Source of the DNA: Mageeibacillus sp. UBA5734
GTDB taxonomy: Bacteria; Bacillota; Clostridia; Saccharofermentanales; UBA5734
Length of the DNA: 14,400 nt
Assembly: GCA_002419365.1 (NCBI GenBank)
Contig: DIGA01000015.1
Coordinates: forward strand, 1 to 14,400
Direction: 5' to 3'
A program made the position numbers and the translations under genes. Below the pieces are notes generated by a model. That model saw only the letters and a list, made by a program, of their open reading frames with translations. It had not been told where the DNA came from and did no database searches. Positions 6,692 through 13,877 of the stretch are shown one piece after another; position 1 is the stretch's first letter, and every line of letters begins with the position of its first letter.

Positions 6692-7651
6692 TCATTCAAT
6701 CTCATGTCCGGCACCAAAGCCTTCACCGACGACCTCCCTCGCTTCAAACACGATCATGAAAGCCGTTTCGTCGATCTCTTCGACGATCGACTTGAGCTCT
6801 GGCACTTGCTTGCTGGACAAAACACACATCAGGACATCCTTCTTGTGTCCGGTGTACATGCCCCGGCCAGCAAGCGAGGTCACCCCGCGGCTGATCTCAT
6901 GCAGGATCCGGGAAGCAATTTCCGCAGCTTTGTCGGACACGATCAGCGCGGTGCGGGTGTAGTCAAAACCTTCGAGCAGGATATCTACGGCTTTGGACGT
7001 CAGGAACATGGCGATGAAAGAATACATGGCCAGGAGGATGCTGGGCTCGGCCGAATTGCGGTAGAAAACCACGGATGCCAGGACGATCGTGGCGTCGAGG
7101 ATCATCAGGAACTGACCGGTGCTGAAGCCAGGGTGCTTGCGCTTGATCACAAAAGCAAGGATATCTGTGCCGCCGGTTGTGAAACCGGAGCGGAAAATCA
7201 GGCCGGCTCCGATGCCAAACAGCACGCCGCCGAAAACACAATAGAGCAATGGATCCGGCCGGCCATTCAGCAGCGGCCTGTTGATGTAAGCCTCGAACCA
7301 GGGAGCCATGGTCGGGGCAGTCAGGTCAATGACCACCGAATAAGCCAGGGTCCCGATCAGGCTGCGCCAGGCAAAGGAGCGGCTGATCTTGGTGATGCCC
7401 AGGGCAAAAATCGGCACATTGAGCAGGATGACCAGCAGGCCCAGTGGCAACTGGACATAGGGACGGGCCAGCTGGTAGACGATCGTGGCGATACCGGTGA
7501 CACCGCCCATGGTCAGGCGGAGTGGAACATAGAAGACATTGACTGCCATGGCGGAGATCAACGAGCCAAGAACCAGCTGGAAAAGGTCTTTGGCCGGCGG
7601 GATGTAGCCGGTGCGCCGCAGTCGTTTTTTACTTCTCTGTGTTGCTGTCAT
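6692..7651 (-). CDS. YitT family membrane protein (DUF161 + DUF2179)
   Basis: The 319-residue protein has a basic N-terminus, five to six hydrophobic helices between about 22 and 228, and a soluble C-terminal domain (about 232-310) like DUF2179. The glycine motifs GGVTGIATI (49-57) and GGTDILAFVI (160-169) are the internal repeat typical of the YitT family. These proteins are widespread in Bacillota. Their substrate is not established, though a transport role is usually assumed. The DUF2179 part is often taken as a ligand-sensing domain. The ATG follows GGAGGG at eight bases. A good extended -10 lies just upstream, so it should be transcribed alone from a very short leader. Its stop lies 12 bp from that of the converging zinc-ribbon gene. 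Confidence 0.93.
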   Translation of the reverse strand: MTATQRSKKRLRRTGYIPPAKDLFQLVLGSLISAMAVNVFYVPLRLTMGGVTGIATIVYQLARPYVQLPLGLLVILLNVPIFALGITKISRSFAWRSLIGTLAYSVVIDLTAPTMAPWFEAYINRPLLNGRPDPLLYCVFGGVLFGIGAGLIFRSGFTTGGTDILAFVIKRKHPGFSTGQFLMILDATIVLASVVFYRNSAEPSILLAMYSFIAMFLTSKAVDILLEGFDYTRTALIVSDKAAEIASRILHEISRGVTSLAGRGMYTGHKKDVLMCVLSSKQVPELKSIVEEIDETAFMIVFEAREVVGEGFGAGHEIE

Positions 7652-7676
7652 GAGTCTTTCCCTCCTGCTCGGGTTT

Positions 7677-7685
7677 ATTGTAGCA
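7677..7685 (-). promoter_or_regulatory. Extended -10 promoter for the yitT-family gene
   Basis: On the minus strand this reads TGCTACAAT, an extended -10 (TGn) with a 5/6 match to TATAAT. The start would be near 7670, giving a leader of about 19 bases that already contains GGAGGG. No good -35 is present at 16-18 bp, as is common for extended -10 promoters. It lies 22 bp from the oppositely oriented SRP RNA -10. Confidence 0.6.
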
Positions 7686-7701
7686 TCATCGCCGTGATCT
7701 A

Positions 7702-7710
7702 TGGTATAAT
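7702..7710 (+). promoter_or_regulatory. Extended -10 promoter for the SRP RNA
   Basis: TGGTATAAT combines a perfect TATAAT (7705-7710) with an upstream TG, an extended -10. The -35 region at 17-18 bp is weak. The predicted start is about 7715-7718, at a GGG, which fits the 5' end of the folded SRP RNA. Confidence 0.75.
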
Positions 7711-7716
7711 CTCAGG

Positions 7717-7870
7717 GCATCAGCACGCGCCGTGTCTGATCTGCAGCCGATCGCTGGTCCTGTGCGATGTGGCCCGTGAACCCCGTCAGGTCCGGAAGGA
7801 AGCAGCGGTAAGCGGTCAACCGCATGTGTTACAGCAAAGCCTGCGACGGCTGCAGGTCAGACATGGCGAA
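7717..7870 (+). ncRNA. ffs: Signal recognition particle RNA (4.5S type)
   Basis: The segment holds the invariant SRP domain IV: GTCAGGTCCGGAAGGAAGCA (7785-7804) with the GGAA tetraloop at 7794-7797 and the matching GCAGCGG side. Around it I can fold ATGTGG (7767-7772) with CCGCAT (7820-7825), CTGT with ACAG (7831-7834), TCGC (7751-7754) with GCGA (7843-7846), and a long terminal helix pairing 7728-7749 with 7847-7868. The RNA binds Ffh for co-translational membrane targeting. With the promoter at 7702-7710 the transcript is about 150-160 nt, which leaves no room for the Alu domain of the long Bacillus-type RNA. The ends are approximate. The terminal helix is followed by AATTTATTT and may itself act as terminator before dnaX. 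Confidence 0.95.
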
Positions 7871-7892
7871 TTTATTTCCCGGAGGTCCGCCC

Positions 7893-9725
7893 ATGTCCTA
7901 TCTGGCCCTCTATCGTGAATGGCGCCCCCGTACTTTTGATGAGGTTGTCGAGCAAAAACACGCGGTTTTTGCCCTGCGCCAGGCGGTCATCAGCCGCCAG
8001 ATCGCCCATGCCTATCTGTTCAGCGGCACCCGCGGCACCGGCAAGACCACCCTGGCCAAGATTTTCTCCCGGGCTATCAATTGTCTCGATCCCCAGGATG
8101 GCAATCCGTGCAACCAGTGTGAGATCTGCCGCGGCGTTCTCGATGGCTCCCTGCTCGATGTGGTCGAGATGGACGCAGCTTCCAATAACAGTGTCGACAA
8201 TATCCGCCGGATCACAGACGAAGTCAATTTCATGCCGGCCAAAGCGCACTACAAGGTCTACATCATTGACGAAGTCCACATGCTGACGCCCGGTGCTTTC
8301 AACGCCCTGTTGAAAACACTCGAAGAACCCCCTGCCCATGCCGTCTTCATCCTGGCGACCACCGAACCGCACCGCATTCCGGCGACAATCCTGTCGCGTT
8401 GCCAGCGCTATGATTTCCGCCGTATCCCAGTCGAGAGCATCACCGCCCGCCTGCGCGAAATAGCCACATCCGACGGGATCACCATCGATGCCAGCGGTCT
8501 GGAAACCATCGCCTCATTTGCAGACGGCGCTCTGCGCGATGCGATCAGCCTGCTGGACCAGGCGCGCATGAGCTGCCAGGGGACCATCGTCCGCGATGAC
8601 ATCCTGGCCCTGGCCGGACTGACAAAAGATGACGCTTTACTCGAGCTGGCAGACGCCCTGATCCGCGGCGAAGCAGCGGTAACCCTCGATCTGGTCGATC
8701 AATTGGTGATGGCTGGCCGAGACATGGCCCGCCTGGTTCCGGACCTGGCCCAGTTGTTCCGCAACCTCCTGGTCTGCCAGGTTTCGGACCGCCCGGAGCG
8801 CCTGATCCAGACCACAGCCGACAGCCTGCTCCAGATGAACCGTCTGGCCCAGATCGCCTCCCAGAACCAGCTGATGGCCTGGATCAAGGGACTCTCCAGC
8901 CTCTCCGGCGACCTGCGCTGGGCAGCTGACACTCGCACGATCCTGGAAGTCGGCCTGCTGCGCCTGGTCAGTGAAACAACGACCGGCGATACGACACCGC
9001 CTGTGGCCAGGGATTTGCGGCAGCCAAGACCATCGAAAGTGGTATCTGTAGCACCAGCAGAAAAAGCCGTGCCTGTCACGACGGCCGCTCCCGAGCCACC
9101 GGAGGAGCCCCCGCTTCCCGAAGAACCACCCCTTATGGATGACGAGGCATTCATACCCGTTGCCCCAGCGTCTGGTACACGCCCCCCACTCCCCGAGGAG
9201 CCGCCATTGCCAGAAGAGCCGGTTGTTACCAGAGACGCGGTATCCTCGCAGTCCCAGGCACAGCAGGACGCTGATGAATACCCTCCATTTGGTGATGCAG
9301 CGCCAGCGGCCCCGTCCAGTCAGGAGACTGAATCGACTCCCGTACAAACCTTTGTTGCTGCCGATCTTTGGCAGCAAGTCCTGGGCAAACTGGGCGATAC
9401 TGGCCAGATGACCCTGTTCTTGTTCGGCCGTGCCGCCAAGGCACAGCTGCCAGCTGCGACTACCCTGCAGCTCGAGTTTGCCAGAAAAGACCAAGTGCAT
9501 TATGATGAATTCCGTTCCGCAGGTGCTCTCAAGCTCCTGCGTGACATTCTGCAGAGCTTGACAGGACAGGTATTTGAAGTCGACGTGGTCCTGGAAGGTC
9601 AGGTCAATCCGAAAAAACCAAGCCAGACCGGGGCTCAGCCAGCAGCTGATGCCCAACCAGAATGGATCAGCAAATTACAGCATTCGGCCGAGGTATTCGG
9701 CATTCCAATGACAATGGAGGATTAA
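7893..9725 (+). CDS. dnaX: DNA polymerase III clamp-loader subunit gamma/tau
   Basis: The 610-residue protein starts with the family motif SYLALYREWRPRTF. It has Walker A GTRGTGKT (45-52), a zinc module Cys64/73/76/79, Walker B IIDEVH (124-129) and the SRC sensor motif (168-170) in TTEPHRIPATILSRC, then the lid and collar (to about 365). A proline- and glutamate-rich linker (about 370-485) with repeated PPLPEEP units leads to a C-terminal domain (about 490-610) like the tau part that binds polymerase. It loads the beta clamp and organises the replisome. The ATG at 7893 has GGAGG seven bases upstream; longer in-frame starts lie inside the SRP RNA and are rejected. I saw no classic A-AAA-AAG slippery site, so a frameshifted gamma form is not evident. 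Its stop overlaps the next start as TAATG. Confidence 0.96.
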   Translation: MSYLALYREWRPRTFDEVVEQKHAVFALRQAVISRQIAHAYLFSGTRGTGKTTLAKIFSRAINCLDPQDGNPCNQCEICRGVLDGSLLDVVEMDAASNNSVDNIRRITDEVNFMPAKAHYKVYIIDEVHMLTPGAFNALLKTLEEPPAHAVFILATTEPHRIPATILSRCQRYDFRRIPVESITARLREIATSDGITIDASGLETIASFADGALRDAISLLDQARMSCQGTIVRDDILALAGLTKDDALLELADALIRGEAAVTLDLVDQLVMAGRDMARLVPDLAQLFRNLLVCQVSDRPERLIQTTADSLLQMNRLAQIASQNQLMAWIKGLSSLSGDLRWAADTRTILEVGLLRLVSETTTGDTTPPVARDLRQPRPSKVVSVAPAEKAVPVTTAAPEPPEEPPLPEEPPLMDDEAFIPVAPASGTRPPLPEEPPLPEEPVVTRDAVSSQSQAQQDADEYPPFGDAAPAAPSSQETESTPVQTFVAADLWQQVLGKLGDTGQMTLFLFGRAAKAQLPAATTLQLEFARKDQVHYDEFRSAGALKLLRDILQSLTGQVFEVDVVLEGQVNPKKPSQTGAQPAADAQPEWISKLQHSAEVFGIPMTMED

Positions 9726-10084
9726 TGACAATGGCAAAAGGACCTCGCGGAGGATTTCCCGGCGGTATGGGTGGCGGCATGGGCAACATGAACCAGCTGA
9801 TGCAGCAAGCCCAGCGCATGCAGCGTGAAATGGAGAAAGCCCAGGAAGAAATCGCAGCCTTGACTGCAGATGCTACGGCAGGTGGCGGCGTTGTCAAAGT
9901 CACCGTCAATGGCCAGAAGCAGCTGCAAAGCCTGGTGATCGACCCGGCAGCTGTCGATCCGGACGATGTTGAGATGCTCCAGGACCTGGTCATGGTCGCG
10001 GTCAATGAAGCCCTGCGCAAAATAGACGAAATCTCTGAGCAACGGATGGCCAAAGTCACTGGCGGCGCCCGTCTCCCATTCTGA
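9725..10084 (+). CDS. YbaB/EbfC family nucleoid-associated protein
   Basis: The product is 119 residues from the ATG overlapping the dnaX stop, or 117 from the ATG at 9731. GGAGG at 9716-9720 is four bases from the first and ten from the second, so the start is not settled. A glycine-methionine-rich N-terminus (about 8-25) is followed by a helix rich in Gln, Met and Glu, a beta region (GGGVVKVTVNGQKQL) and a C-terminal helix with VNEALRKIDEISEQRM, the usual YbaB layout. These are small dimeric DNA-binding proteins that coat the nucleoid. The gene sits between dnaX and recR as in many bacteria, and all three are likely transcribed together. Confidence 0.94.
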   Translation: MTMAKGPRGGFPGGMGGGMGNMNQLMQQAQRMQREMEKAQEEIAALTADATAGGGVVKVTVNGQKQLQSLVIDPAAVDPDDVEMLQDLVMVAVNEALRKIDEISEQRMAKVTGGARLPF

Positions 10085-10091
10085 TCCAGCG

Positions 10092-10694
10092 ATGGCCCGC
10101 TATTCACCTACGATTGCCAGACTGATCTCGGAGCTCGGCAAATTGCCAGGTATCGGCAGCAAATCTGCCCAGCGCCTGGCTTTCCATTTGCTGGCCCAGC
10201 CACAGGACCGTGTGGAGGCGCTCGCCGAGGCGATTCTTGACGCCAGGCGATCCACCCGGCTGTGTTCCGTCTGCTGCAACCTGACCGACCAGGATCCCTG
10301 TGATATCTGTGCTTCGTCCGGTCGTGACCGCACCGTTATCTGTGTCGTTGAAAATCCGCGCGATGTAGCCGCCATGGAACGCATCCATGAGTACAAAGGA
10401 CTGTACCACGTCCTGCACGGGGTCATTTCGCCCCTGCAAAATATCGGGCCGGACCAGATCCGCCTGCGGGAACTCCTGGCCCGCCTGCGCTCCGATGAAA
10501 CCATAACGGAAGTCATCCTGGCCACCAATCCAACCGTCGAAGGGGAGGCCACTGCTCTCTACATCGCCCGGCTCTTGAAGCCAGCCAATATCCGCACGAC
10601 CCGGATTGCCCATGGTATTCCGATGGGTGGCGATCTCGAATATGCCGACGAAGTCACCCTGGCCCGTGCCATGGAAGGCCGGCGCGAGATCTGA
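10092..10694 (+). CDS. recR: Recombination mediator RecR
   Basis: The 200-residue protein has the expected full length. An N-terminal helix-hairpin-helix (about 8-35, LPGIGSKSAQRLAFHLL) is followed by a C4 zinc finger with Cys58, Cys61, Cys70 and Cys73, and then a Toprim domain (about 81-175) beginning ICVVENPRDV and including ATNPTVEGEATA. RecR forms a ring that works with RecO and RecF to load RecA at gaps. An extra cysteine (62) follows the second zinc ligand. The ATG lies seven bases after the ybaB stop with no visible Shine-Dalgarno, so translation probably depends on coupling to ybaB. Confidence 0.97.
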   Translation: MARYSPTIARLISELGKLPGIGSKSAQRLAFHLLAQPQDRVEALAEAILDARRSTRLCSVCCNLTDQDPCDICASSGRDRTVICVVENPRDVAAMERIHEYKGLYHVLHGVISPLQNIGPDQIRLRELLARLRSDETITEVILATNPTVEGEATALYIARLLKPANIRTTRIAHGIPMGGDLEYADEVTLARAMEGRREI

Positions 10695-10783
10695 ACAGAC
10701 GTCCATCAAAACCTTTCCCGAGTGAAAATCGTGTTATTTATGACTAAAAAACCTTGGGATGGTGCGTTTTCAATCAGTTTTTG

Positions 10784-10792
10784 TGTTATAAT
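10784..10792 (+). promoter_or_regulatory. Extended -10 promoter upstream of the opp operon
   Basis: TGTTATAAT is a perfect TATAAT (10787-10792) with an upstream TG. The -35 region at 17 bp is weak (GCGTTT). The predicted start is near 10799, about 60 bases before oppB. The surrounding 10695-10800 stretch is AT-rich compared with the genes, and I see nothing else in it beyond a second GTGTTAT copy at 10731-10737. Confidence 0.65.
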
Positions 10793-10804
10793 TTCACAAA
10801 ACGC

Positions 10805-10830
10805 GGTCGTTGCAAGACGGCCCTTTTTTT
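10805..10830 (+). terminator. Intrinsic terminator or attenuator in the opp leader
   Basis: GGTCGT (10805-10810) pairs with ACGGCC (10817-10822), including one G-U, around a six-base loop, and is followed by C and seven T (10824-10830), with a second T-run at 10835-10840. By position it can end the dnaX-ybaB-recR transcript. It also lies just six bases after the predicted opp start, so transcripts from that promoter must read through it to reach oppB. Confidence 0.7.
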
Positions 10831-10860
10831 GACATTTTTTCCCAAAGGAGACGAAAGCCC

Positions 10861-11811
10861 ATGACGAGATACATTCTGCAGCGGGCGATCGCGATGATCC
10901 TGACGCTCTTCGCGATTTCAACGATCACGTTTTTCCTGATGCATGCGATCCCCGGAGGCCCTTTCACCCGAGAAAAACCGCTTGAAGCAGCGATCATCGC
11001 AGCCCTGAACGAGAAATACCATCTCGATGATCCCTTGTTCAAGCAGTATACCGATTACATGGGCGATCTGCTGCGCGGGGATTTCGGCCCTTCGTTCAAG
11101 TTCCGCGGCCGCACGGTCAATGAACTGATCGGAGCCGGTTTCCCGATCACGGCTAGGATCGGCATCCTGGCGGTTCTGGTCACGGTGATCCTCAGTGTCC
11201 CGATGGGAATCATCTCTGCCCTGAAGCAGAACAAATGGCAGGACTACTCCTTCATGTTCCTGGCTACGCTCGGTGTCACCGTGCCGGGATTCGTCCTGGC
11301 ATCCGTCCTGATCTATGTCTTCTGCGTCCGGCTGGGCTGGTTTCCTGTCATCTGGACCACAGATGCATCTGGCTGGCTGGCCATTTCCCAGTACATCCTG
11401 CCGATGATCGCCTTGTCCGGCTACTCCATGTCGTTCATCACGCGCCTGATGCGTTCGAGCATGCTCGATGTCATCGGCCAGGACTACATCCGCACCGCCC
11501 GTGCCAAGGGACTTTCCGAGATGCGCGTCATCATGGAGCATGCCTTGAAAAATGCCATCCTGCCGGTTGTCACCTATCTGGGGCCGACGATTGCCGCCCT
11601 GGTGACAGGCAGTTTCGTCATCGAGAAAATGTTCACCATTCCGGGTATCGGCTACCAGTATGTCGACAGCATCGGTAATCGTGACTACACCATGATCATG
11701 GGTTCCACCATCTTCTATGCCGCCATCCTGATCATCTTGAACTTCCTGGTCGATATCATCTATGGCTTTATCGACCCCCGGATCAAGATTGGCAACATCA
11801 AGGAGGCATGA
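10861..11811 (+). CDS. oppB: Oligopeptide ABC importer permease OppB
   Basis: The 316-residue permease has TM1 at about 9-29, then the OppB-typical HAIPGGPFTREK, LNEKYHLDDPL and GDFGPSFKF segments, further helices, and the EAA coupling loop DYIRTARAKGLSEMRVIMEHALKN in two parts (about 208-231) that docks on the ATPase. It ends with DIIYGFIDPRIK. It pairs with OppC to form the membrane channel for peptide uptake. The ATG follows AAAGGAG (10844-10850) at about ten bases; an in-frame TTG at 10810 lies inside the leader hairpin and is rejected. The stop is four bases before oppC. The resemblance is closer to OppB than DppB, but the substrate may still be di- or oligopeptides. Confidence 0.93.
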   Translation: MTRYILQRAIAMILTLFAISTITFFLMHAIPGGPFTREKPLEAAIIAALNEKYHLDDPLFKQYTDYMGDLLRGDFGPSFKFRGRTVNELIGAGFPITARIGILAVLVTVILSVPMGIISALKQNKWQDYSFMFLATLGVTVPGFVLASVLIYVFCVRLGWFPVIWTTDASGWLAISQYILPMIALSGYSMSFITRLMRSSMLDVIGQDYIRTARAKGLSEMRVIMEHALKNAILPVVTYLGPTIAALVTGSFVIEKMFTIPGIGYQYVDSIGNRDYTMIMGSTIFYAAILIILNFLVDIIYGFIDPRIKIGNIKEA

Positions 11812-11815
11812 AACA

Positions 11816-12787
11816 ATGGAATTCAACCAGGAACTGTTCACACCCATTCAGGAAAGCGAGCGGATCAGCAGTGGCATCGTCCGGCCCAGTATCACCTACT
11901 GGCAGGATGCCTGGCGCCGTTTCCGCCGCCACAAACCCGCCCTGGTCGCTGCAGCGGTCCTTCTGGTCATCATCCTGGGCGCGATCTTTATCCCATTTTT
12001 TTACCCTTACACCTATGACCAGCAGATCCGTACGGCTCGCAATCTGGCCCCCAATCTGCAGCATCTTTTCGGCACCGACAAGCTCGGCCGCGACCTTTTT
12101 ATCCGCACCGTCTATGGCGCGCGCATTTCACTGTCAATCGGTATTGTCGCCAGCATCATCAACCTGACGATCGGCGTCATCTATGGCGGTATTTCAGGCT
12201 ACATCGGTGGCAAAGTCGACAACTTCATGATGCGCATCGTCGATGTCCTCTACAGCATTCCTCTGATCTTGTATGTCATCCTGCTCAAAGTCGTTTTCCA
12301 GGATTCCATCAAAGCCGCCTTTGAGACGACGTTCCTGCGCCATCTCAAATACCTCGGTCCGGAACTGATCCTGATCTATATTGTGCTCGGTTCGGTCTAC
12401 TGGGTCGGCATGGCCCGCATGGTCCGCGGCCAGGTCCTCTCGATCAAAAACAACGAATATGTCCTGGCAGCCCGCTCGATGGGTGCCTCGGGCTGGCGGA
12501 TCATCATGCGCCACCTTGTTCCCAATACCGTCGGCCAGATCATCGTCACTGTGACGATGTCGATCCCGGGAGCCATTTTCACTGAATCATTCCTCAGCTT
12601 CATCGGCATCGGTGTTTCGGCTCCGATGGCCAGCTGGGGATCCCTGGCCAGCGATGCCTACAAAGGCTTGGCCAGCTACCCGTATCTCCTGTTTTTCCCG
12701 GCCCTGGCCATTTCGGTGACCGTCCTGGCCTTCAACATCATGGGTGACGGCTTGCGTGACGCACTCGACCCGCGGATGAGAAAGTGA
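11816..12787 (+). CDS. oppC: Oligopeptide ABC importer permease OppC
   Basis: The 323-residue protein has a cytoplasmic N-terminus, TM1 at about 42-62, the family motif LFGTDKLGRDLF (84-95), several more helices and the EAA loop EYVLAARSMGASGWRIIMRH (about 214-233) followed by LVPN. It ends with the family's GDGLRDALDPRMRK. The GTDxxGRD motif and length are typical of OppC/DppC. AGGAGG (11801-11806) is nine bases before the ATG and overlaps the end of oppB, so the two are tightly coupled. With OppB it should make the heterodimeric transmembrane channel. Confidence 0.94.
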   Translation: MEFNQELFTPIQESERISSGIVRPSITYWQDAWRRFRRHKPALVAAAVLLVIILGAIFIPFFYPYTYDQQIRTARNLAPNLQHLFGTDKLGRDLFIRTVYGARISLSIGIVASIINLTIGVIYGGISGYIGGKVDNFMMRIVDVLYSIPLILYVILLKVVFQDSIKAAFETTFLRHLKYLGPELILIYIVLGSVYWVGMARMVRGQVLSIKNNEYVLAARSMGASGWRIIMRHLVPNTVGQIIVTVTMSIPGAIFTESFLSFIGIGVSAPMASWGSLASDAYKGLASYPYLLFFPALAISVTVLAFNIMGDGLRDALDPRMRK

Positions 12788-12797
12788 GGCAGCGCAC

Positions 12798-13877
12798 GTG
12801 AACGGCAAATCTATGGAAAAAAACAACCCCTCGGCCGATGTCCTCCTCGATATCCGCCAGCTGGAAACCACCTTTTTCACCCATGTTGGACCCGTCCAAG
12901 CCGTGCGCAGTGTAGACCTGGTCGTCGAACGCGGTGAAGCCGTCGGTATTGTCGGCGAATCTGGCTGTGGCAAAAGCGTCATGTCGATGTCGATCATGGG
13001 CCTGGTCGCCAATCCCGGCAAAATCGTCGGTGGCGAAATCCTCTTCAACGGCCAGGACCTGGCCAAGATGACTGACAAAGACCTGAGAAAAATCCGTGGC
13101 AACAAGATCGCGATGATTTTCCAAGATCCGATGACCTCGCTCAACCCAGTCAAAAAGATCGGCGGCCAGATCACGGAAGTGTTGCACCTGCATCAGAACA
13201 TCTCACGCGAAGACGCCCGCAAGCGTGCCATCGAGCTGCTGCGTCTGGTCGGTATCCCCAGTCCGGAGAGCCGGCTCGACCAGTATCCGTTCGAATTCTC
13301 CGGCGGTATGCGCCAACGCGTCATGATCGCCATGTCCCTGGCCTGTGATCCGGACCTCCTGATCGCAGACGAACCGACGACGGCCCTGGATGTGACCATC
13401 CAGGCCCAGATCCTCGAGCTGATGAAAGACCTCCGGAACAAGATCAACAGCTCCATCATCCTGATCACCCATGATCTCGGTGTCGTGGCCAATCTCTGCG
13501 ACAGCATCCGGGTCATGTATGCCGGAAAGATCGTCGAAGAAGGCAAGACCCGCGATATTTTCTATGAACCGCGCCACCCCTATACCTGGGGCCTTCTGAA
13601 TTCGATCCCCAAAATCAACATTGAGGAGAAGGAACGCCTGGTCCCGATCGATGGCCAGCCACCGGATCTTCTCAAACCACCGGCCGGGTGTGCTTTCGCT
13701 GAACGCTGTCCGCACGTCATGGCGATCTGCCAGCAACAACAGCCGCCGCTGATCAAGGCAGGCCAGGGGCATGAGCACCGATCCGCCTGCTGGCTCAATC
13801 ATGCGCAGGCCGAGGCCGTTGCCGCACCACTTTTTGCCGCCCAGACACAGCAGGACAAGTTGGAGGGGCAGGCATGA
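12798..13877 (+). CDS. oppD: Oligopeptide ABC importer ATPase OppD
   Basis: This 359-residue ATPase has Walker A GESGCGKS (53-60), Q-loop Gln109 in FQDPMTSLNP, signature FSGGMRQR (168-175), Walker B LLIADEP with Glu192, and switch His225 in THDLG. The C-terminal oligopeptide/dipeptide region holds Cys298, Cys304, Cys311 and Cys331 in GCAFAERCPHVMAIC and ACW. This cysteine set is common in OppD/DppD and has been linked to an iron-sulfur cluster in some members. The GTG at 12798 is preferred because GAGG lies eight bases upstream; the ATG at 12813 has no site. A polar tail of about 25 residues rich in Ala and Gln ends the protein. The stop overlaps oppF as ATGA. Confidence 0.95.
   Translation: MNGKSMEKNNPSADVLLDIRQLETTFFTHVGPVQAVRSVDLVVERGEAVGIVGESGCGKSVMSMSIMGLVANPGKIVGGEILFNGQDLAKMTDKDLRKIRGNKIAMIFQDPMTSLNPVKKIGGQITEVLHLHQNISREDARKRAIELLRLVGIPSPESRLDQYPFEFSGGMRQRVMIAMSLACDPDLLIADEPTTALDVTIQAQILELMKDLRNKINSSIILITHDLGVVANLCDSIRVMYAGKIVEEGKTRDIFYEPRHPYTWGLLNSIPKINIEEKERLVPIDGQPPDLLKPPAGCAFAERCPHVMAICQQQQPPLIKAGQGHEHRSACWLNHAQAEAVAAPLFAAQTQQDKLEGQA

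Noticed and set aside
6704..7918. 404-codon open frame on the plus strand, antisense to the yitT-family gene and through the SRP RNA
   Set aside because: It has no family resemblance, is rich in Gly/Asp/His/Gln as expected for antisense of a membrane-protein gene, and crosses a clear RNA gene.
9610..9630. AAAAAA run in dnaX as a frameshift site for a gamma form
   Set aside because: In the reading frame it is G-AAA-AAA-C rather than a tandem slippery heptamer, and it lies near the C-terminus, too late for a gamma product. The GAAAAAG near 9060 is likewise not in the correct phase.
8637..9656. 339-codon minus-strand open frame inside dnaX
   Set aside because: Its composition is Trp/Arg/Cys-rich without motifs, and it lies wholly within a confident dnaX.
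10735..10740. TATTTA as a second opp promoter -10
   Set aside because: There is no -35 at suitable spacing and no TG extension; it is only part of an AT-rich stretch.
10829..10834. Perfect TTGACA as a -35 box before oppB
   Set aside because: The -10 position 17 bp downstream falls after the ribosome site with no TATAAT-like sequence; the hexamer is part of the terminator T-run.
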